From: Chloroflexota bacterium
Lineage (GTDB): Bacteria > Chloroflexota > Anaerolineae > Anaerolineales > Villigracilaceae
Direction: 5' to 3'
Assembly (NCBI GenBank): GCA_013152325.1
Contig: JAADGN010000123.1
Coordinates: 1-32,328, forward strand
Length of the DNA stretch: 32,328 nt
Position 1 is the stretch's first letter, and the number at the start of each line of letters is the position of its first letter. The notes under the pieces were generated by a model that saw only the letters and a list, made by a program, of their open reading frames with translations, ran no database searches and was not told where the DNA came from. The position numbers were made by a program, and so were the translations under genes. Of the stretch, positions 8,852 to 17,238 are shown one piece after another.

Positions 8852-9044
8852 GAAGAAAGCTGCTGGCAAAACCTTGCGTGTGACGCTGGTCAAAAGCCCG
8901 ATCGGCTACACCAAACGCCAAAAGGCTACCGTTCGCGCATTGGGGCTGCGTCGCATGAATCATACGGTGGAACACGTCGATTCGCCCGCCTTGCGCGGCA
9001 TGTTGACGAAGGTGAGCCATCTGATTCGAGTTGTTGAAGAGTAG
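8844..9044 (+). CDS. rpmD: 50S ribosomal protein L30
   Basis: The 66-residue product contains the L30 motif VTLVKSPIGYTKRQKATVRALGLRRMN and ends VSHLIRVVEE. The ATG lies within the last codons of rpsE (8-base overlap), and GGAGG sits just upstream inside rpsE, so its translation is probably coupled to rpsE. L30 is a small globular protein near 5S rRNA. It is dispensable in some bacteria, but the order rpsE-rpmD-rplO is classical. Confidence 0.97.
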   Translation: MAKKKAAGKTLRVTLVKSPIGYTKRQKATVRALGLRRMNHTVEHVDSPALRGMLTKVSHLIRVVEE

Positions 9045-9066
9045 GATTGAAAAATAGGAACGGACG

Positions 9067-9522
9067 ATGAAATTACATGACCTTGTGCCCAATCCAGGCT
9101 CAAAAAAGAATCGCAAACGCGTTGGCCGCGGCATCGCCGCTGGTCAGGGCAAGACCGCTGGCCGCGGAACCAAAGGCCAGGGCGCACGTTCTGGCAGCGG
9201 CGGCAAGCTGTATCGCCAGGGCGGCAACCTGCCGTTCTTTCGTCGCCTGCCCTTCATGCGTGGTGAAGGCTTCACGCCGATCAACCGGGTAAAGTACAAT
9301 GAAGTCAACCTGGACCAATTGGCCGAAGCGTTCAAGGCAAACGCTGAGGTGACTCCCGAAACCCTGCAAACAGCCCGTTTACTGCGCGACCCGCGTAATC
9401 CGGTTGTTGTGCTGGGGCGCGGTGAGTTGAAAGCCGCTCTCAAGGTGCGCGTGCACCGTGTTAGCCGCGGCGCAAAAGCGAAGATCGAAGCCGCCGGCGG
9501 TAGTGTGGAATTGATCGGTTAA
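9067..9522 (+). CDS. rplO: 50S ribosomal protein L15
   Basis: The 151-residue product begins MKLHDLVPNPGSKKNRKRVGRGIAAGQGKTAGRG, the Gly/Arg/Lys-rich L15 N-terminal arm, followed by FFRRLPFMRGEGF. The C-terminal half has the L15 globular domain, with LLRDPRNPVVVLGRGEL and the late GAKAKIEAAGGSVELIG. L15 is a late-assembly protein. It immediately precedes secY, as in nearly all spc operons. Confidence 0.98.
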   Translation: MKLHDLVPNPGSKKNRKRVGRGIAAGQGKTAGRGTKGQGARSGSGGKLYRQGGNLPFFRRLPFMRGEGFTPINRVKYNEVNLDQLAEAFKANAEVTPETLQTARLLRDPRNPVVVLGRGELKAALKVRVHRVSRGAKAKIEAAGGSVELIG

Positions 9523-9547
9523 CCTGTCTCATGACAAGGAGACCTTT

Positions 9548-10903
9548 ATGAAATCGACATTTTCTGGGTGGCGCTATCTGTGGAAGTCCATGGATATCCG
9601 GCGCAAGTTGCTGATCACGCTGGGGCTTCTGGCCCTGTATCGAGTGGCTGCTAACGTGCCGGTCCCTGGCGTGGACGCCAGCGCGCTGGCTCAGTTCCGG
9701 GCCAACCTGGGTGCCAACGGGACCTTCTTTGACTTCCTCGACCTCCTGTCGGGTGGTACGGTATCGCAATTTTCGCTGTTGTCGATGGGTGTTTATCCAT
9801 ATATTACGGCGCAGATCATTTTGCAGCTTTTGGTGCCGATCATCCCGGCCTTGCAGCACCGCATGGAAGAAGACCCCCGTGAAGGCCAGAAGTGGATGGA
9901 AAAGTGGACGTACATCTTGGCCGTGCCGATGGCTGCACTATCGGCTATCGGTCAGGTGAACATCTTCAACTCCTATGCCGTACAACTGGGGTTGCCAGCC
10001 ATTCTCCCATTCGGGTTCAGCGGCGACCTTCTCTTATCCTCCATCACGGTGTTGCTGGTCATGACCGGGGGGACGATGTTCGCTATCTGGCTGGGTGAAT
10101 TGATCTCTGAATATGGCATTCGCAACCAGGGTCTCTCGCTGATCATTTTTGCAGGTATCGTGGCGCGCGTACCGAGCAACCTGGCTCGTTTGATGAGCGA
10201 CCAGCAGAATCGCTGGTTCCTCCTGACGTTCACGGTCATTATTTTGGTGCTGACGATCTTCGCGATCGTGTTTGTCCAGCAGGGCCGCCGCAATGTGCCG
10301 GTCATGTACCCGGGTCGCCGCATGGGGAACCGGATGTCCATGCCGGTCAAGGGTACGCTGCCGCTGATGGTGAACATGGCGGGTATGATCCCGTTGATCT
10401 TTGCCAGCGCCATCTTGCAGTTCCCGGCGATTGTTTCCAGTTATTTCATCGGCTCTGAGACGGAATGGATCGCGAACTTCGCTGCCAGTATGCAGCAAAC
10501 CTTCAATGGGAGCGGTTGGGTGTATTGGCTGCTGTACTTTGCAATGGTGGTGATTTTCACCTTCTTCTACACGGACGTCTTGTTCGCCCAGCAAAATTAC
10601 GGCGATAACCTGAAACGCATGGGCGCTCAAATTCCGGGCGTCAACCGCGGCGCTCCGACCCAGCGCTATCTGACGAAAGTGCAGCGGCGCATCACCCTGC
10701 CGGGCGCGTTGTTCCTGGGCCTGGTGGCGATCATGCCCTTCCTGCTGCAGTTCATTATGCCGCTGGGTTCCCGTAACGTTGGCTTGTTCCTGGTCTCATC
10801 GGCAGGATTGCTGATTGTGGTTGGCGTGGTGAGGGATACGTTCCAGACCATTGACGCCGAATTGAAATTGCACGGCTATCAGGATTCGCTGCTTGTCCGC
10901 TAG
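9548..10903 (+). CDS. secY: Preprotein translocase subunit SecY
   Basis: The 451-residue hydrophobic protein is the pore subunit of the Sec translocon in the cytoplasmic membrane. It shows the SecY pattern: first transmembrane helix KLLITLGLLALYRVAANVPVPGV, the plug-helix region FDFLDLLSGGTVSQFSLLSMGVYPYI, EYGIRNQGLSLIIF, and GNRMSMPVKG before helix 7. About ten hydrophobic segments are visible. AAGGAGA lies upstream of the ATG. It would export the many lipoproteins encoded further along the window. adk follows after 12 bases. Confidence 0.98.
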   Translation: MKSTFSGWRYLWKSMDIRRKLLITLGLLALYRVAANVPVPGVDASALAQFRANLGANGTFFDFLDLLSGGTVSQFSLLSMGVYPYITAQIILQLLVPIIPALQHRMEEDPREGQKWMEKWTYILAVPMAALSAIGQVNIFNSYAVQLGLPAILPFGFSGDLLLSSITVLLVMTGGTMFAIWLGELISEYGIRNQGLSLIIFAGIVARVPSNLARLMSDQQNRWFLLTFTVIILVLTIFAIVFVQQGRRNVPVMYPGRRMGNRMSMPVKGTLPLMVNMAGMIPLIFASAILQFPAIVSSYFIGSETEWIANFAASMQQTFNGSGWVYWLLYFAMVVIFTFFYTDVLFAQQNYGDNLKRMGAQIPGVNRGAPTQRYLTKVQRRITLPGALFLGLVAIMPFLLQFIMPLGSRNVGLFLVSSAGLLIVVGVVRDTFQTIDAELKLHGYQDSLLVR

Positions 10904-10915
10904 GGAAAAACAAAC

Positions 10916-11566
10916 ATGGCGACTTACATCGTTTTGCTCGGCCCTCCAGGCGTTGGAAAAGGCACTCAGGCCAAAGTCCTGGCAAAGCAGACCGGACTGG
11001 TGCACGTCTCATCGGGAGACCTATTCCGCGAGAACATTAAAAATCAAACCGAGTTGGGACGGCTGGCCCAGAGTTACATAAACAAAGGCGAACTTGTGCC
11101 CGATGACATGACCATTGCCATGGTCAAAGCGCGGATCGCTCGCCCGGACTGTGAAATGGGCGCCATTTTGGACGGTTTCCCTCGCACCCCGGCGCAGGCG
11201 GATGCCCTCCGGAAGATACTGGCCGAATTCGGCGATGACGTGAAGGTTGTGCCCTACATCACCGCACCGGAGGAGATGCTGGTCGAACGCTTGAGCCGAC
11301 GCTGGACCTGCTGCGCGCAGGGACACGTGTTCCACGAGTTGTACAATCCGCCCCAAAAAGCGGGCGTGTGCGACATTGATGGCTCGGAACTGTATCAGCG
11401 CGACGATGACAAAGCCGAGACGGTGAAACACCGCATCCAGGTCTATTTGAAGCAGACCGCGCCCCTGATCTCGTATTATCGTGAACAGGGCAAACTGGTA
11501 GAAGTTGATGGCACGCAGTCCATTGAGCAGGTTACACAAGACCTGCTGGCTGCGCTGAGACAATAA
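10916..11566 (+). CDS. adk: Adenylate kinase with an altered LID metal site
   Basis: The 216-residue enzyme interconverts ATP + AMP and 2 ADP. The P-loop GPPGVGKGT is at residues 9-17, the AMP-binding VSSGDLFRE at 31-39 and LDGFPRTPAQA at 85-95. The long LID typical of zinc-containing adenylate kinases is present (residues about 128-165, with YNPPQKAGVCD and QRDDD). The usual C-x2-C...C-x2-[CD] ligand set reads Cys132-x2-Gln135...Cys152-x2-Asp155, so one ligand is missing or displaced to the adjacent Cys133. The stop overlaps the map start by one base. Confidence 0.97.
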   Translation: MATYIVLLGPPGVGKGTQAKVLAKQTGLVHVSSGDLFRENIKNQTELGRLAQSYINKGELVPDDMTIAMVKARIARPDCEMGAILDGFPRTPAQADALRKILAEFGDDVKVVPYITAPEEMLVERLSRRWTCCAQGHVFHELYNPPQKAGVCDIDGSELYQRDDDKAETVKHRIQVYLKQTAPLISYYREQGKLVEVDGTQSIEQVTQDLLAALRQ

Positions 11567-12339
11567 TGGACTGGGCACGTCAAGTACATATCAAAAGCCC
11601 CGCAGAGTTAGATGCCATGCGCGAGGCGGGCCGCATCAACGCAATGGCGTTGGAGGCGGTCAAAGAACTTTTACAACCTGGTGTGACCACAGCCGACCTC
11701 GACGCGGCTGCCGAGGAAGTGCTGCGGAAACACAACGCTGTATCGCCCTTCAAAGGCTATCCTGGCCCATATCCATACCCGGCTACGATTACGGTCAGCA
11801 TCAACGACGAGTTGGTGCATGGCATACCGTCCAAGAAACGCAAGCTCAAAGCCGGTGATATCGTTTCGGTGGATTGCGGCACGCTTTTTGAAGGTTTCGT
11901 GGGAGACTCGGCATTCTCTGCCGGGGTAGGCAAGATTTCTCCCAAAGCGAGGAAACTGCTTGAAGTCACCGAAGGCGCCTTATGGGCTGGCATTGACAAA
12001 ATGCAAGCCGGGAAGCGCACCGGTGATGTCTCGGCAGCGATACAGCAATATGTTGAGAGTCATGGCTACCACGTGACGCGTGAGTACACAGGCCATGGCG
12101 TCGGGCGGCAAATGCATGAAGGTCCCCAGGTGCCCAACTATGGCACCCCTGGACGCGGCCTGCTGCTCCGCCCGGGTATGACCATCGCACTAGAGCCGAT
12201 GGTGCTGATCGGAACGCCCAAGACGCGAGTTTTGGCCGATCGGTGGACGGTAGTCTCTGCGGACGGGTCATTGACGGCGCATTTTGAACACTCAGTCGCT
12301 GTTACCGAAGGAGAACCCCTTATCCTGACTGTCCTTTGA
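11566..12339 (+). CDS. map: Type I methionine aminopeptidase
   Basis: The 257-residue enzyme removes the initiator Met from nascent proteins. The five metal ligands of the pita-bread fold are all visible: Asp103 (SVDCGT), Asp114 (VGDSA), His177 (TGHGVGR), Glu210 (IALEPM) and Glu241 (AHFEHS). The substrate His85 is in ELVHGIP. There is no N-terminal SH3-binding zinc extension, so it is the short type Ia-like form. It is coupled to adk by a TAATG overlap. infA, commonly next, does not follow. Confidence 0.97.
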   Translation: MDWARQVHIKSPAELDAMREAGRINAMALEAVKELLQPGVTTADLDAAAEEVLRKHNAVSPFKGYPGPYPYPATITVSINDELVHGIPSKKRKLKAGDIVSVDCGTLFEGFVGDSAFSAGVGKISPKARKLLEVTEGALWAGIDKMQAGKRTGDVSAAIQQYVESHGYHVTREYTGHGVGRQMHEGPQVPNYGTPGRGLLLRPGMTIALEPMVLIGTPKTRVLADRWTVVSADGSLTAHFEHSVAVTEGEPLILTVL

Positions 12340-12373
12340 CCAGGACGCGAGAAACCGTCATTTTGTCGGGCAC

Positions 12374-12402
12374 TAGACGGAAAGTAAATGAACGAGTATA
12401 AT
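12374..12402 (+). promoter_or_regulatory. Sigma-70-type promoter upstream of rpmJ
   Basis: TAGACG (12374-12379, four of six matches to TTGACA) and a perfect TATAAT (12397-12402) are separated by exactly 17 bases. The site lies in the 112-base gap between map and rpmJ, where infA is found in many genomes. It would give the alpha-operon segment (rpmJ-rpsM-rpsK-rpsD-rpoA-rplQ) its own transcription start about 40 bases upstream of rpmJ. This is judged by consensus only. Confidence 0.6.
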
Positions 12403-12451
12403 CCAGACTTTGGCTGCACCGACAGTCAGCCGCTAGAGTAGGAGATTTGTC

Positions 12452-12565
12452 ATGAAGGTGTCACCATCTATTCGCAAGCGCTGTGCGAAATGCAAGATTG
12501 TTCGGCGCAAAGGCAGGTTGTACGTGATCTGCGAAAATCCAAAACATAAACAACGACAGGGGTAG
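12452..12565 (+). CDS. rpmJ: 50S ribosomal protein L36
   Basis: This 37-residue gene reads [20 protein letters not shown], then [17 protein letters not shown]. The zinc ligands Cys11, Cys14, Cys27 and His32 are all present, so it is the zinc-binding L36 form. TAGGAG about 8 bases before the ATG is the ribosome-binding site. It is the first gene after the promoter at 12374-12402 and sits 8 bases before rpsM. Confidence 0.97.
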   Translation: MKVSPSIRKRCAKCKIVRRKGRLYVICENPKHKQRQG

Positions 12566-12573
12566 TGTGACTT

Positions 12574-12960
12574 ATGGCGAGAATTGAAGGTGTTGATCTT
12601 CCCCGCAATAAGCGGGTTGAAATTGGCCTGACCTACATCTATGGGATCGGGCGCACGCGTGCCAAGCAGATTCTGGCAGCGACGAATGTCAATCCAGACC
12701 AGCGCATCAAGGATCTGACTGATGCAGATGTGTCTGCGTTGCGTGAATTCATCAGCAAGAACTACAAACTCGAAGGCGATCTGCGCCGCGAGATGCAGAT
12801 GAATATCAAGCGGCTGATCGAGATTGGTTGCTACCGTGGTCTGCGTCATCGTCGCAATTTGCCGGTGCATGGACAGCGCACGCGTACCAACGCGCGCACC
12901 CGTAAGGGGCCGAAGAAGACCGTGGCCGGACGTGGTCGTCGCCGCGGCGGCAAGAAATAA
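12574..12960 (+). CDS. rpsM: 30S ribosomal protein S13
   Basis: The 128-residue product begins [30 protein letters not shown] and has the C-terminal RNA-contacting tail [26 protein letters not shown]13 is in the 30S head, touches P-site tRNA and forms bridges to L5. It is second in the alpha-operon segment, after rpmJ, with rpsK 29 bases downstream. Confidence 0.98.
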   Translation: MARIEGVDLPRNKRVEIGLTYIYGIGRTRAKQILAATNVNPDQRIKDLTDADVSALREFISKNYKLEGDLRREMQMNIKRLIEIGCYRGLRHRRNLPVHGQRTRTNARTRKGPKKTVAGRGRRRGGKK

Positions 12961-12989
12961 ATTTGAAAAAGATATTGTAGCGAGGAACT

Positions 12990-13391
12990 ATGGCTCAAAG
13001 TGTACGTTCAACGCGTCGTGGCGGCGCAAAGAAAGCCAAGCGCACGCTGTCTTCCGGACAGGTGCATATCTTTGCGTCCTTTAATAATACGATTATCACT
13101 GTGACTGACATGCAGGGCAACACGGTTGCCTGGGGCAGCGCGGGTTCTGCGGGCTTCAAAGGCTCTCGCAAGAGCACGCCGTTCGCTGCTCGCTTGGCTG
13201 CTGAGCAGGCTATCAAGGCCGCCCAGTCGCTGGGCATCCAGGAAGTTGACATTTTTGTCAAAGGTCCTGGCCCGGGGCGTGAAAATGCCATCCGCGCCAT
13301 TCAGGCGCTGGGTGTGAAAGTGCGCTCTATTGCAGATGTCACACCGGTGCCCCACAATGGCTGCCGGCCTCCAAAGAAACGACGTGTGTAA
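12990..13391 (+). CDS. rpsK: 30S ribosomal protein S11
   Basis: The 133-residue product contains the S11 signatures [36 protein letters not shown] and the C-terminal ITDVTP-like [21 protein letters not shown]11 lines the platform near the mRNA exit and the E site. GCGAGGA upstream of the ATG acts as ribosome-binding site. It is followed by rpsD in the canonical order. Confidence 0.98.
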   Translation: MAQSVRSTRRGGAKKAKRTLSSGQVHIFASFNNTIITVTDMQGNTVAWGSAGSAGFKGSRKSTPFAARLAAEQAIKAAQSLGIQEVDIFVKGPGPGRENAIRAIQALGVKVRSIADVTPVPHNGCRPPKKRRV

Positions 13392-13412
13392 TTAGTGTGA
13401 GGAAAGAATAGT

Positions 13413-14054
13413 ATGGCGAAATATATTGGGCCGGTTTGTAAATTGTGCCGGCGTGAAGGTGAAAAACTATTCCTGAAGGGAGAGCGTTGTTTCTCCCCCA
13501 AATGCTCATTTGACAAGCGGGACTACGCGCCCGGTCAGCATGGACGCAGCATGAGCCGTCAGCGCTCCCGACGCGAGTCCGACTACGGCCGCCAGTTGCG
13601 CGCCAAGCAGCGTGCCCGTCGTGTGTACGGTGTGATGGAGCGCCAGTTTCGCCGCTATTACGAGGTTGCGCTTCAGCGCCGTGGTCTGACTGGTTTGAAT
13701 CTGTTGCAAATCCTCGAAACCCGGCTGGACAATGTTGTCTACCGCCTGGGTTTCGCATCCAGCCGTGCACAGGCGCGCTTGATGGTGACCCATGGTCATT
13801 TTACTGTCAATGGTCGCCGCACGGATATTCCCTCCATGCTGTTGAAGGCTGGAGACGAAATTGCCGTGCGAGAAGGTTCTCAAAAACTGACCTTTTTCAA
13901 AGAGTTGGAGAAAGCTGTGGAATCCCGGAACGCGCCGGCTTGGCTGGCGCGAGATGCGAAAGCGCTTTCGGGTGAAGTCGAGCGTTTGCCAGAGCGAGTT
14001 GAGATTGACGGCAGCTTGAACGAGCAGCTCATCGTCGAGTACTACTCACGGTAG
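13413..14054 (+). CDS. rpsD: 30S ribosomal protein S4, zinc-binding form
   Basis: The 213-residue product carries an N-terminal Cys4 cluster (CKLC near residues 9-12, Cys at about 26 and 31), which marks the zinc-containing C+ form of S4. It is followed by [30 protein letters not shown] and the S4 RNA-binding domain ([33 protein letters not shown]). S4 nucleates 30S assembly and helps control decoding fidelity. In E. coli it represses the alpha operon. Confidence 0.98.
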   Translation: MAKYIGPVCKLCRREGEKLFLKGERCFSPKCSFDKRDYAPGQHGRSMSRQRSRRESDYGRQLRAKQRARRVYGVMERQFRRYYEVALQRRGLTGLNLLQILETRLDNVVYRLGFASSRAQARLMVTHGHFTVNGRRTDIPSMLLKAGDEIAVREGSQKLTFFKELEKAVESRNAPAWLARDAKALSGEVERLPERVEIDGSLNEQLIVEYYSR

Positions 14055-14129
14055 TGTGGAGCGGTGGCTTGATCGGCGCTTGACAGGGCCGGTCAGTGTC
14101 TGTTCTGTTTAGACAGGGAGAGGTGAACC

Positions 14130-15101
14130 GTGACGGGTATTACGAACATGGTTATGCCGAAGATCGAGCGAGAAGCTGAAGCTCGAAATTATGGCAAGTT
14201 TATTATCGGCCCGCTGGAGCGCGGCTATGGAGCCACGATTGGCAATTCAATGCGACGTGCGCTTCTGTCCTCGTTGGATGGCGTGGCAGTAACATCCATG
14301 CGTGTTGCGGATGTCTTGCATGAGTTCACTGACATTCCAGGCGTACGCGAAGACGTCATCCAGATTATGTTGCAGGTCAAGCAATTGCGCATGAAACTGG
14401 ATGGCGTGGACAGTACCCGCATGCACCTGGAAGTGCGAGGCGAGGGTGTTGTGACGGCTGCGGATATCATCACTCCGCCCGAGGTGGAGATTGTCAATCC
14501 CGATCTCTATCTCTTCACCGTGGATAAAAGCAAGACCAAACTGGACATTGAATTTACGGTGGAACGTGGACGAGGCTATTTGCCGTCCAATGAGCGCAGT
14601 GGACACATGCCGATCGGCGAATTGCCGGTGGATGCCATCTTCAGCCCGGTCAAGCGCGTCAACTGGGAAGTGGCTTCGGCGCGCGTCGGCCAGAGCACGA
14701 ATTATGACAAGCTGATCCTCGAAATTTGGACAGATGGCACATTTTCGCCGGAAAATGCTTTGAGCATGTCTGCGAAGATCCTGATTGACCACTTGCGTTA
14801 TATTGCGGGCGTCAGCGAGGAGACTTTGGCAGCCGTCATCGAAGAGGAAGTCTCCGGCAGCCATGTGACCAGCGAGGTGGCTGAGACGCCAGTGGAAGCC
14901 CTCGATCTTTCTGTGCGCGTCTTCAACTCGTTGAAGCGCACCGGGATCACCACGGTTGGCGATGTCCTGGATTTGCTGGAAAAGGGCGACCAGGCCATCA
15001 TGTCCATCCGCAACTTTGGCGAAAAGAGCCTGGATGAACTGCGTCAGAAGATGCGCGAGAAGGGCTACATGAAAGACGAAACGGAAGAAAACGCGGAGTA
15101 A
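14130..15101 (+). CDS. rpoA: RNA polymerase alpha subunit
   Basis: The 323-residue subunit has the N-terminal dimerisation/assembly domain (residues about 10-235: FIIGPLERGYGATIGNSMRRALLSSLDG and the FSPVKRVNWEV region) and the C-terminal DNA- and activator-binding domain (about 258-312: LDLSVRVFNSLKRTGITTVGDVL, then IRNFGEKSLDEL). The chosen start is GTG 14130, because GGGAGAGG lies 7 bases upstream. ATG 14148 is an alternative that would drop six residues. It is followed at once by rplQ. Confidence 0.97.
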   Translation: MTGITNMVMPKIEREAEARNYGKFIIGPLERGYGATIGNSMRRALLSSLDGVAVTSMRVADVLHEFTDIPGVREDVIQIMLQVKQLRMKLDGVDSTRMHLEVRGEGVVTAADIITPPEVEIVNPDLYLFTVDKSKTKLDIEFTVERGRGYLPSNERSGHMPIGELPVDAIFSPVKRVNWEVASARVGQSTNYDKLILEIWTDGTFSPENALSMSAKILIDHLRYIAGVSEETLAAVIEEEVSGSHVTSEVAETPVEALDLSVRVFNSLKRTGITTVGDVLDLLEKGDQAIMSIRNFGEKSLDELRQKMREKGYMKDETEENAE

Positions 15102-15106
15102 TTAAG

Positions 15107-15484
15107 ATGCGACATCGGGTAGCAGGATACAAACTAAATCGCACGAAAGGCGCTCGCATTGCGCTGCGCCGCAACTTGATTAAGCAATTTTTCACTCATG
15201 AGCGGATCAAGACCACCCGTGCCAAGGCGGCGTCCATTCGCAGCGAGGCCGAGCGTCTGATCACGATCGCACGCAACAGCGTCGAGGCCGAGGATGCCCA
15301 GAAGGTGCATGCCCGCCGTTTGGTGGCGGCCCGCCTTGGCGACAACAAGGTGCTCCCCAAGTTGTTCGATGACATTGCCCCCCGCTTTGTCAATCGCAAC
15401 GGCGGATACACCCGCATGTTGAAACTCGGTCCGCGCATGGGCGACGGCGCCGAGATGGTACTGCTCGAATTGGTGGAAGAGTAG
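15107..15484 (+). CDS. rplQ: 50S ribosomal protein L17
   Basis: The 125-residue product begins MRHRVAGYKLNRTKGARIALRRNL and has KTTRAKAASIRSEAERLITIAR, NRNGGYTRMLKLGPRMGDGAEM and a final LVEE, all typical of L17. L17 is near the tunnel exit. Its start is 5 bases after rpoA, in the standard rpoA-rplQ pair. A short inverted heptad repeat separates it from truA. Confidence 0.98.
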   Translation: MRHRVAGYKLNRTKGARIALRRNLIKQFFTHERIKTTRAKAASIRSEAERLITIARNSVEAEDAQKVHARRLVAARLGDNKVLPKLFDDIAPRFVNRNGGYTRMLKLGPRMGDGAEMVLLELVEE

Positions 15485-15499
15485 CTCGCAGTTATCGGT

Positions 15500-15549
15500 G
15501 GTCAGTTGTCAGTAATCAGTTGCTGGTTACTGCTCACTGACTACTGATC
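15500..15549 (+). repeat. Inverted CAGT-type heptad repeat between rplQ and truA
   Basis: The left arm (15500-15520) is three near-copies of a heptamer of the form GTCAGTN. The right arm (15529-15549) is an imperfect reverse complement (17 of 21 positions) and the loop is 8 bases. Such CAGT-type intergenic repeats recur in many Chloroflexota and cyanobacterial genomes, to my knowledge. It fills nearly all of the 73-base gap and ends just before the truA start. No protein is encoded. Confidence 0.55.
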
Positions 15550-15557
15550 TCTGGCAC

Positions 15558-16298
15558 ATGGCACGTTACCAGGTTATCCTTGCCTACGACGGCACCGATT
15601 TTGCAGGGAGCCAGCGGCAGGCAAAATCCCGAACAGTGCAGGGCGAATTTGAAAAAGCCTTGCAAAAATTGGGATGGCCCGGGCGCTCAGCGATGATGGC
15701 TGGGCGGACGGACGCAGGCGTTCACGCCGCCGGTCAGGTCGCAGCGTTTGATCTTGACTGGGCACATACGCCTGAGGAATTGGGCCGTGCGCTCAATGCC
15801 AATCTGCCCGCCGACATGGCCGTGCGCCGGGTGCAAGTTGCCCCCGCGGAATTCCATCCGCGTTTCGACGCAGCGTCCCGCCGCTATCGTTACCGGCTCT
15901 TCTGCCGGAACAGCCGCGATCCGCTGCGGGAGCGTTACGCCTGGCGGGTCTGGCCTGCAGTGGACGGGGAGGTGCTCGTCAGCCTGGCGCAGATTTGGCT
16001 TGGCTCGCATGATTTCGCCGCTTTCGGTTCCCCGCCCCGGCCCGAAGGCAGCACGGAACGACTGGTCATGCAGGCGGGCTGGCAGCGGCAGGGAGACGAG
16101 TGGTCGTTCGAGATACAGGCCAACGCTTTTCTGTATCACATGGTGCGGCGGCTGGTATACGTTCAAGTGGCCGTTGCGCAGGGAAAGTTTCCGGCGGGGA
16201 CCATTGCTGATGCGTTGGCGCGGCAGGCCGAGGTCCCGAGCGGAATCGCTCCGCCAAACGGGCTGACGCTCGTCGAGGTCACGTATCCGTCATTTTGA
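15558..16298 (+). CDS. truA: tRNA pseudouridine(38-40) synthase TruA
   Basis: The 246-residue enzyme isomerises uridines 38-40 in the anticodon arm of several tRNAs. The catalytic Asp52 is in the GRTDAGVHA motif. The N-terminal YDGTDFAGSQRQ, RRYRYRLF near residue 113 and HMVRRLVYVQVAVAQGK in the C-terminal half are further TruA signatures. No clear ribosome-binding site precedes the ATG at 15558, which follows directly on a repeat. The rplQ-truA-rplM-rpsI order is widespread in Gram-positive-type genomes. Confidence 0.96.
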   Translation: MARYQVILAYDGTDFAGSQRQAKSRTVQGEFEKALQKLGWPGRSAMMAGRTDAGVHAAGQVAAFDLDWAHTPEELGRALNANLPADMAVRRVQVAPAEFHPRFDAASRRYRYRLFCRNSRDPLRERYAWRVWPAVDGEVLVSLAQIWLGSHDFAAFGSPPRPEGSTERLVMQAGWQRQGDEWSFEIQANAFLYHMVRRLVYVQVAVAQGKFPAGTIADALARQAEVPSGIAPPNGLTLVEVTYPSF

Positions 16299-16363
16299 CG
16301 GGACGCGGCAACCTGGTCAGAAATAAGAAAAAATGTCTGTAATCTGTATGTGGAGAGACGACA

Positions 16364-16804
16364 GTGTATAAAACGTACTATCCCAAAAAAGATGAGATCC
16401 AGCACAAGTGGTTTGTGGTGGATGCCAACGGTGAGAATCTGGGCCGCCTGGCGACCAGGATCGCGACCGTCCTGTTGGGCAAGCACAAGCCGACCTTTAC
16501 GCCTGGCGTGGAGATGGGCGATTACGTCATCGTGCTGAACGCTGGCGGCGTGCAGGTGACCGGCACCAAGAGCCAAACGAAGCTGGATACCAAGATATAT
16601 TATCGTCATTCTGGCTATCCCGGCGGCTTGAAGTCCATTTCGCTGCGCGATCAACTTGCCAAACATCCAGATCGTGCCATCCGTTCTGCGGTTTGGGGCA
16701 TGTTGCCTCACAATCGCATGGGACGACACCTGCTCAAGCGACTTAGAATCTATGCCGGTGCGGAGCATCCCCACACGGCGCAGAATCCTGAACCCCTGAA
16801 GTAG
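16364..16804 (+). CDS. rplM: 50S ribosomal protein L13
   Basis: The 146-residue product begins with GTG (Met-Tyr-Lys-Thr-Tyr), with GGAGAG 6 bases upstream. L13 signatures: WFVVDANGENLGRLATRIATVLLGK, HSGYPGGLKS and AVWGMLPHNRMGRHLLKRLRIYAG. L13 is an early 50S assembly protein. It pairs with rpsI, which begins 20 bases after the stop. Confidence 0.97.
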   Translation: MYKTYYPKKDEIQHKWFVVDANGENLGRLATRIATVLLGKHKPTFTPGVEMGDYVIVLNAGGVQVTGTKSQTKLDTKIYYRHSGYPGGLKSISLRDQLAKHPDRAIRSAVWGMLPHNRMGRHLLKRLRIYAGAEHPHTAQNPEPLK

Positions 16805-16824
16805 AAGAAACAGGAAGGGTATTT

Positions 16825-17220
16825 ATGTCTGTTCAATATTATGAAGGAATTGGCCGCCGCAAAGAGAGCACCGCGCGCGTGCGCTTGATGAGCGGCTCCG
16901 GCAGATTTATTGTCAACGAGAAAGAGCTCGAGGCCTATTTCACCCGTTTTGGCGACCAGGAGGCTATTTTGGCTCCCTTCGTTGCAGCCGGACAGGAACG
17001 CTCGCAGTACGACGTGACGGTTCTCGTCAAGGGCGGCGGCGTGACCGGTCAGACCGACTCGGTGATACTTGGGCTGGCGCGTGCGTTGGTCAAACTCAAC
17101 CCGGATTGGAGCCCGATCATGCGCAAGGGCGGTTTCCTGACCCGTGACCCGCGCGTCAAGGAACGCAAGAAACCAGGCCTCAAGCGCGCTCGCAAGGCCC
17201 CGACCTACACCAAGCGCTAA
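16825..17220 (+). CDS. rpsI: 30S ribosomal protein S9
   Basis: The 131-residue product has GIGRRKESTARVRLMSGSG at the N-terminus and LTRDPRVKERKKPGLKRARK near the C-terminus. The tail that reaches P-site tRNA ends TKR where most bacteria have SKR; the terminal Arg is kept. CAGGAAGGG upstream serves as ribosome-binding site. It is the last translation gene of the cluster. Confidence 0.98.
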   Translation: MSVQYYEGIGRRKESTARVRLMSGSGRFIVNEKELEAYFTRFGDQEAILAPFVAAGQERSQYDVTVLVKGGGVTGQTDSVILGLARALVKLNPDWSPIMRKGGFLTRDPRVKERKKPGLKRARKAPTYTKR

Positions 17221-17238
17221 ACACCTGAAAATACAAGG

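Noticed and set aside
14080-14113. TTGACA upstream of rpoA as a promoter
   Set aside because: A perfect TTGACA occurs at 14080-14085, but no acceptable -10 hexamer lies 16-18 bases downstream; the nearest, TTTAGA, is 22 bases away.
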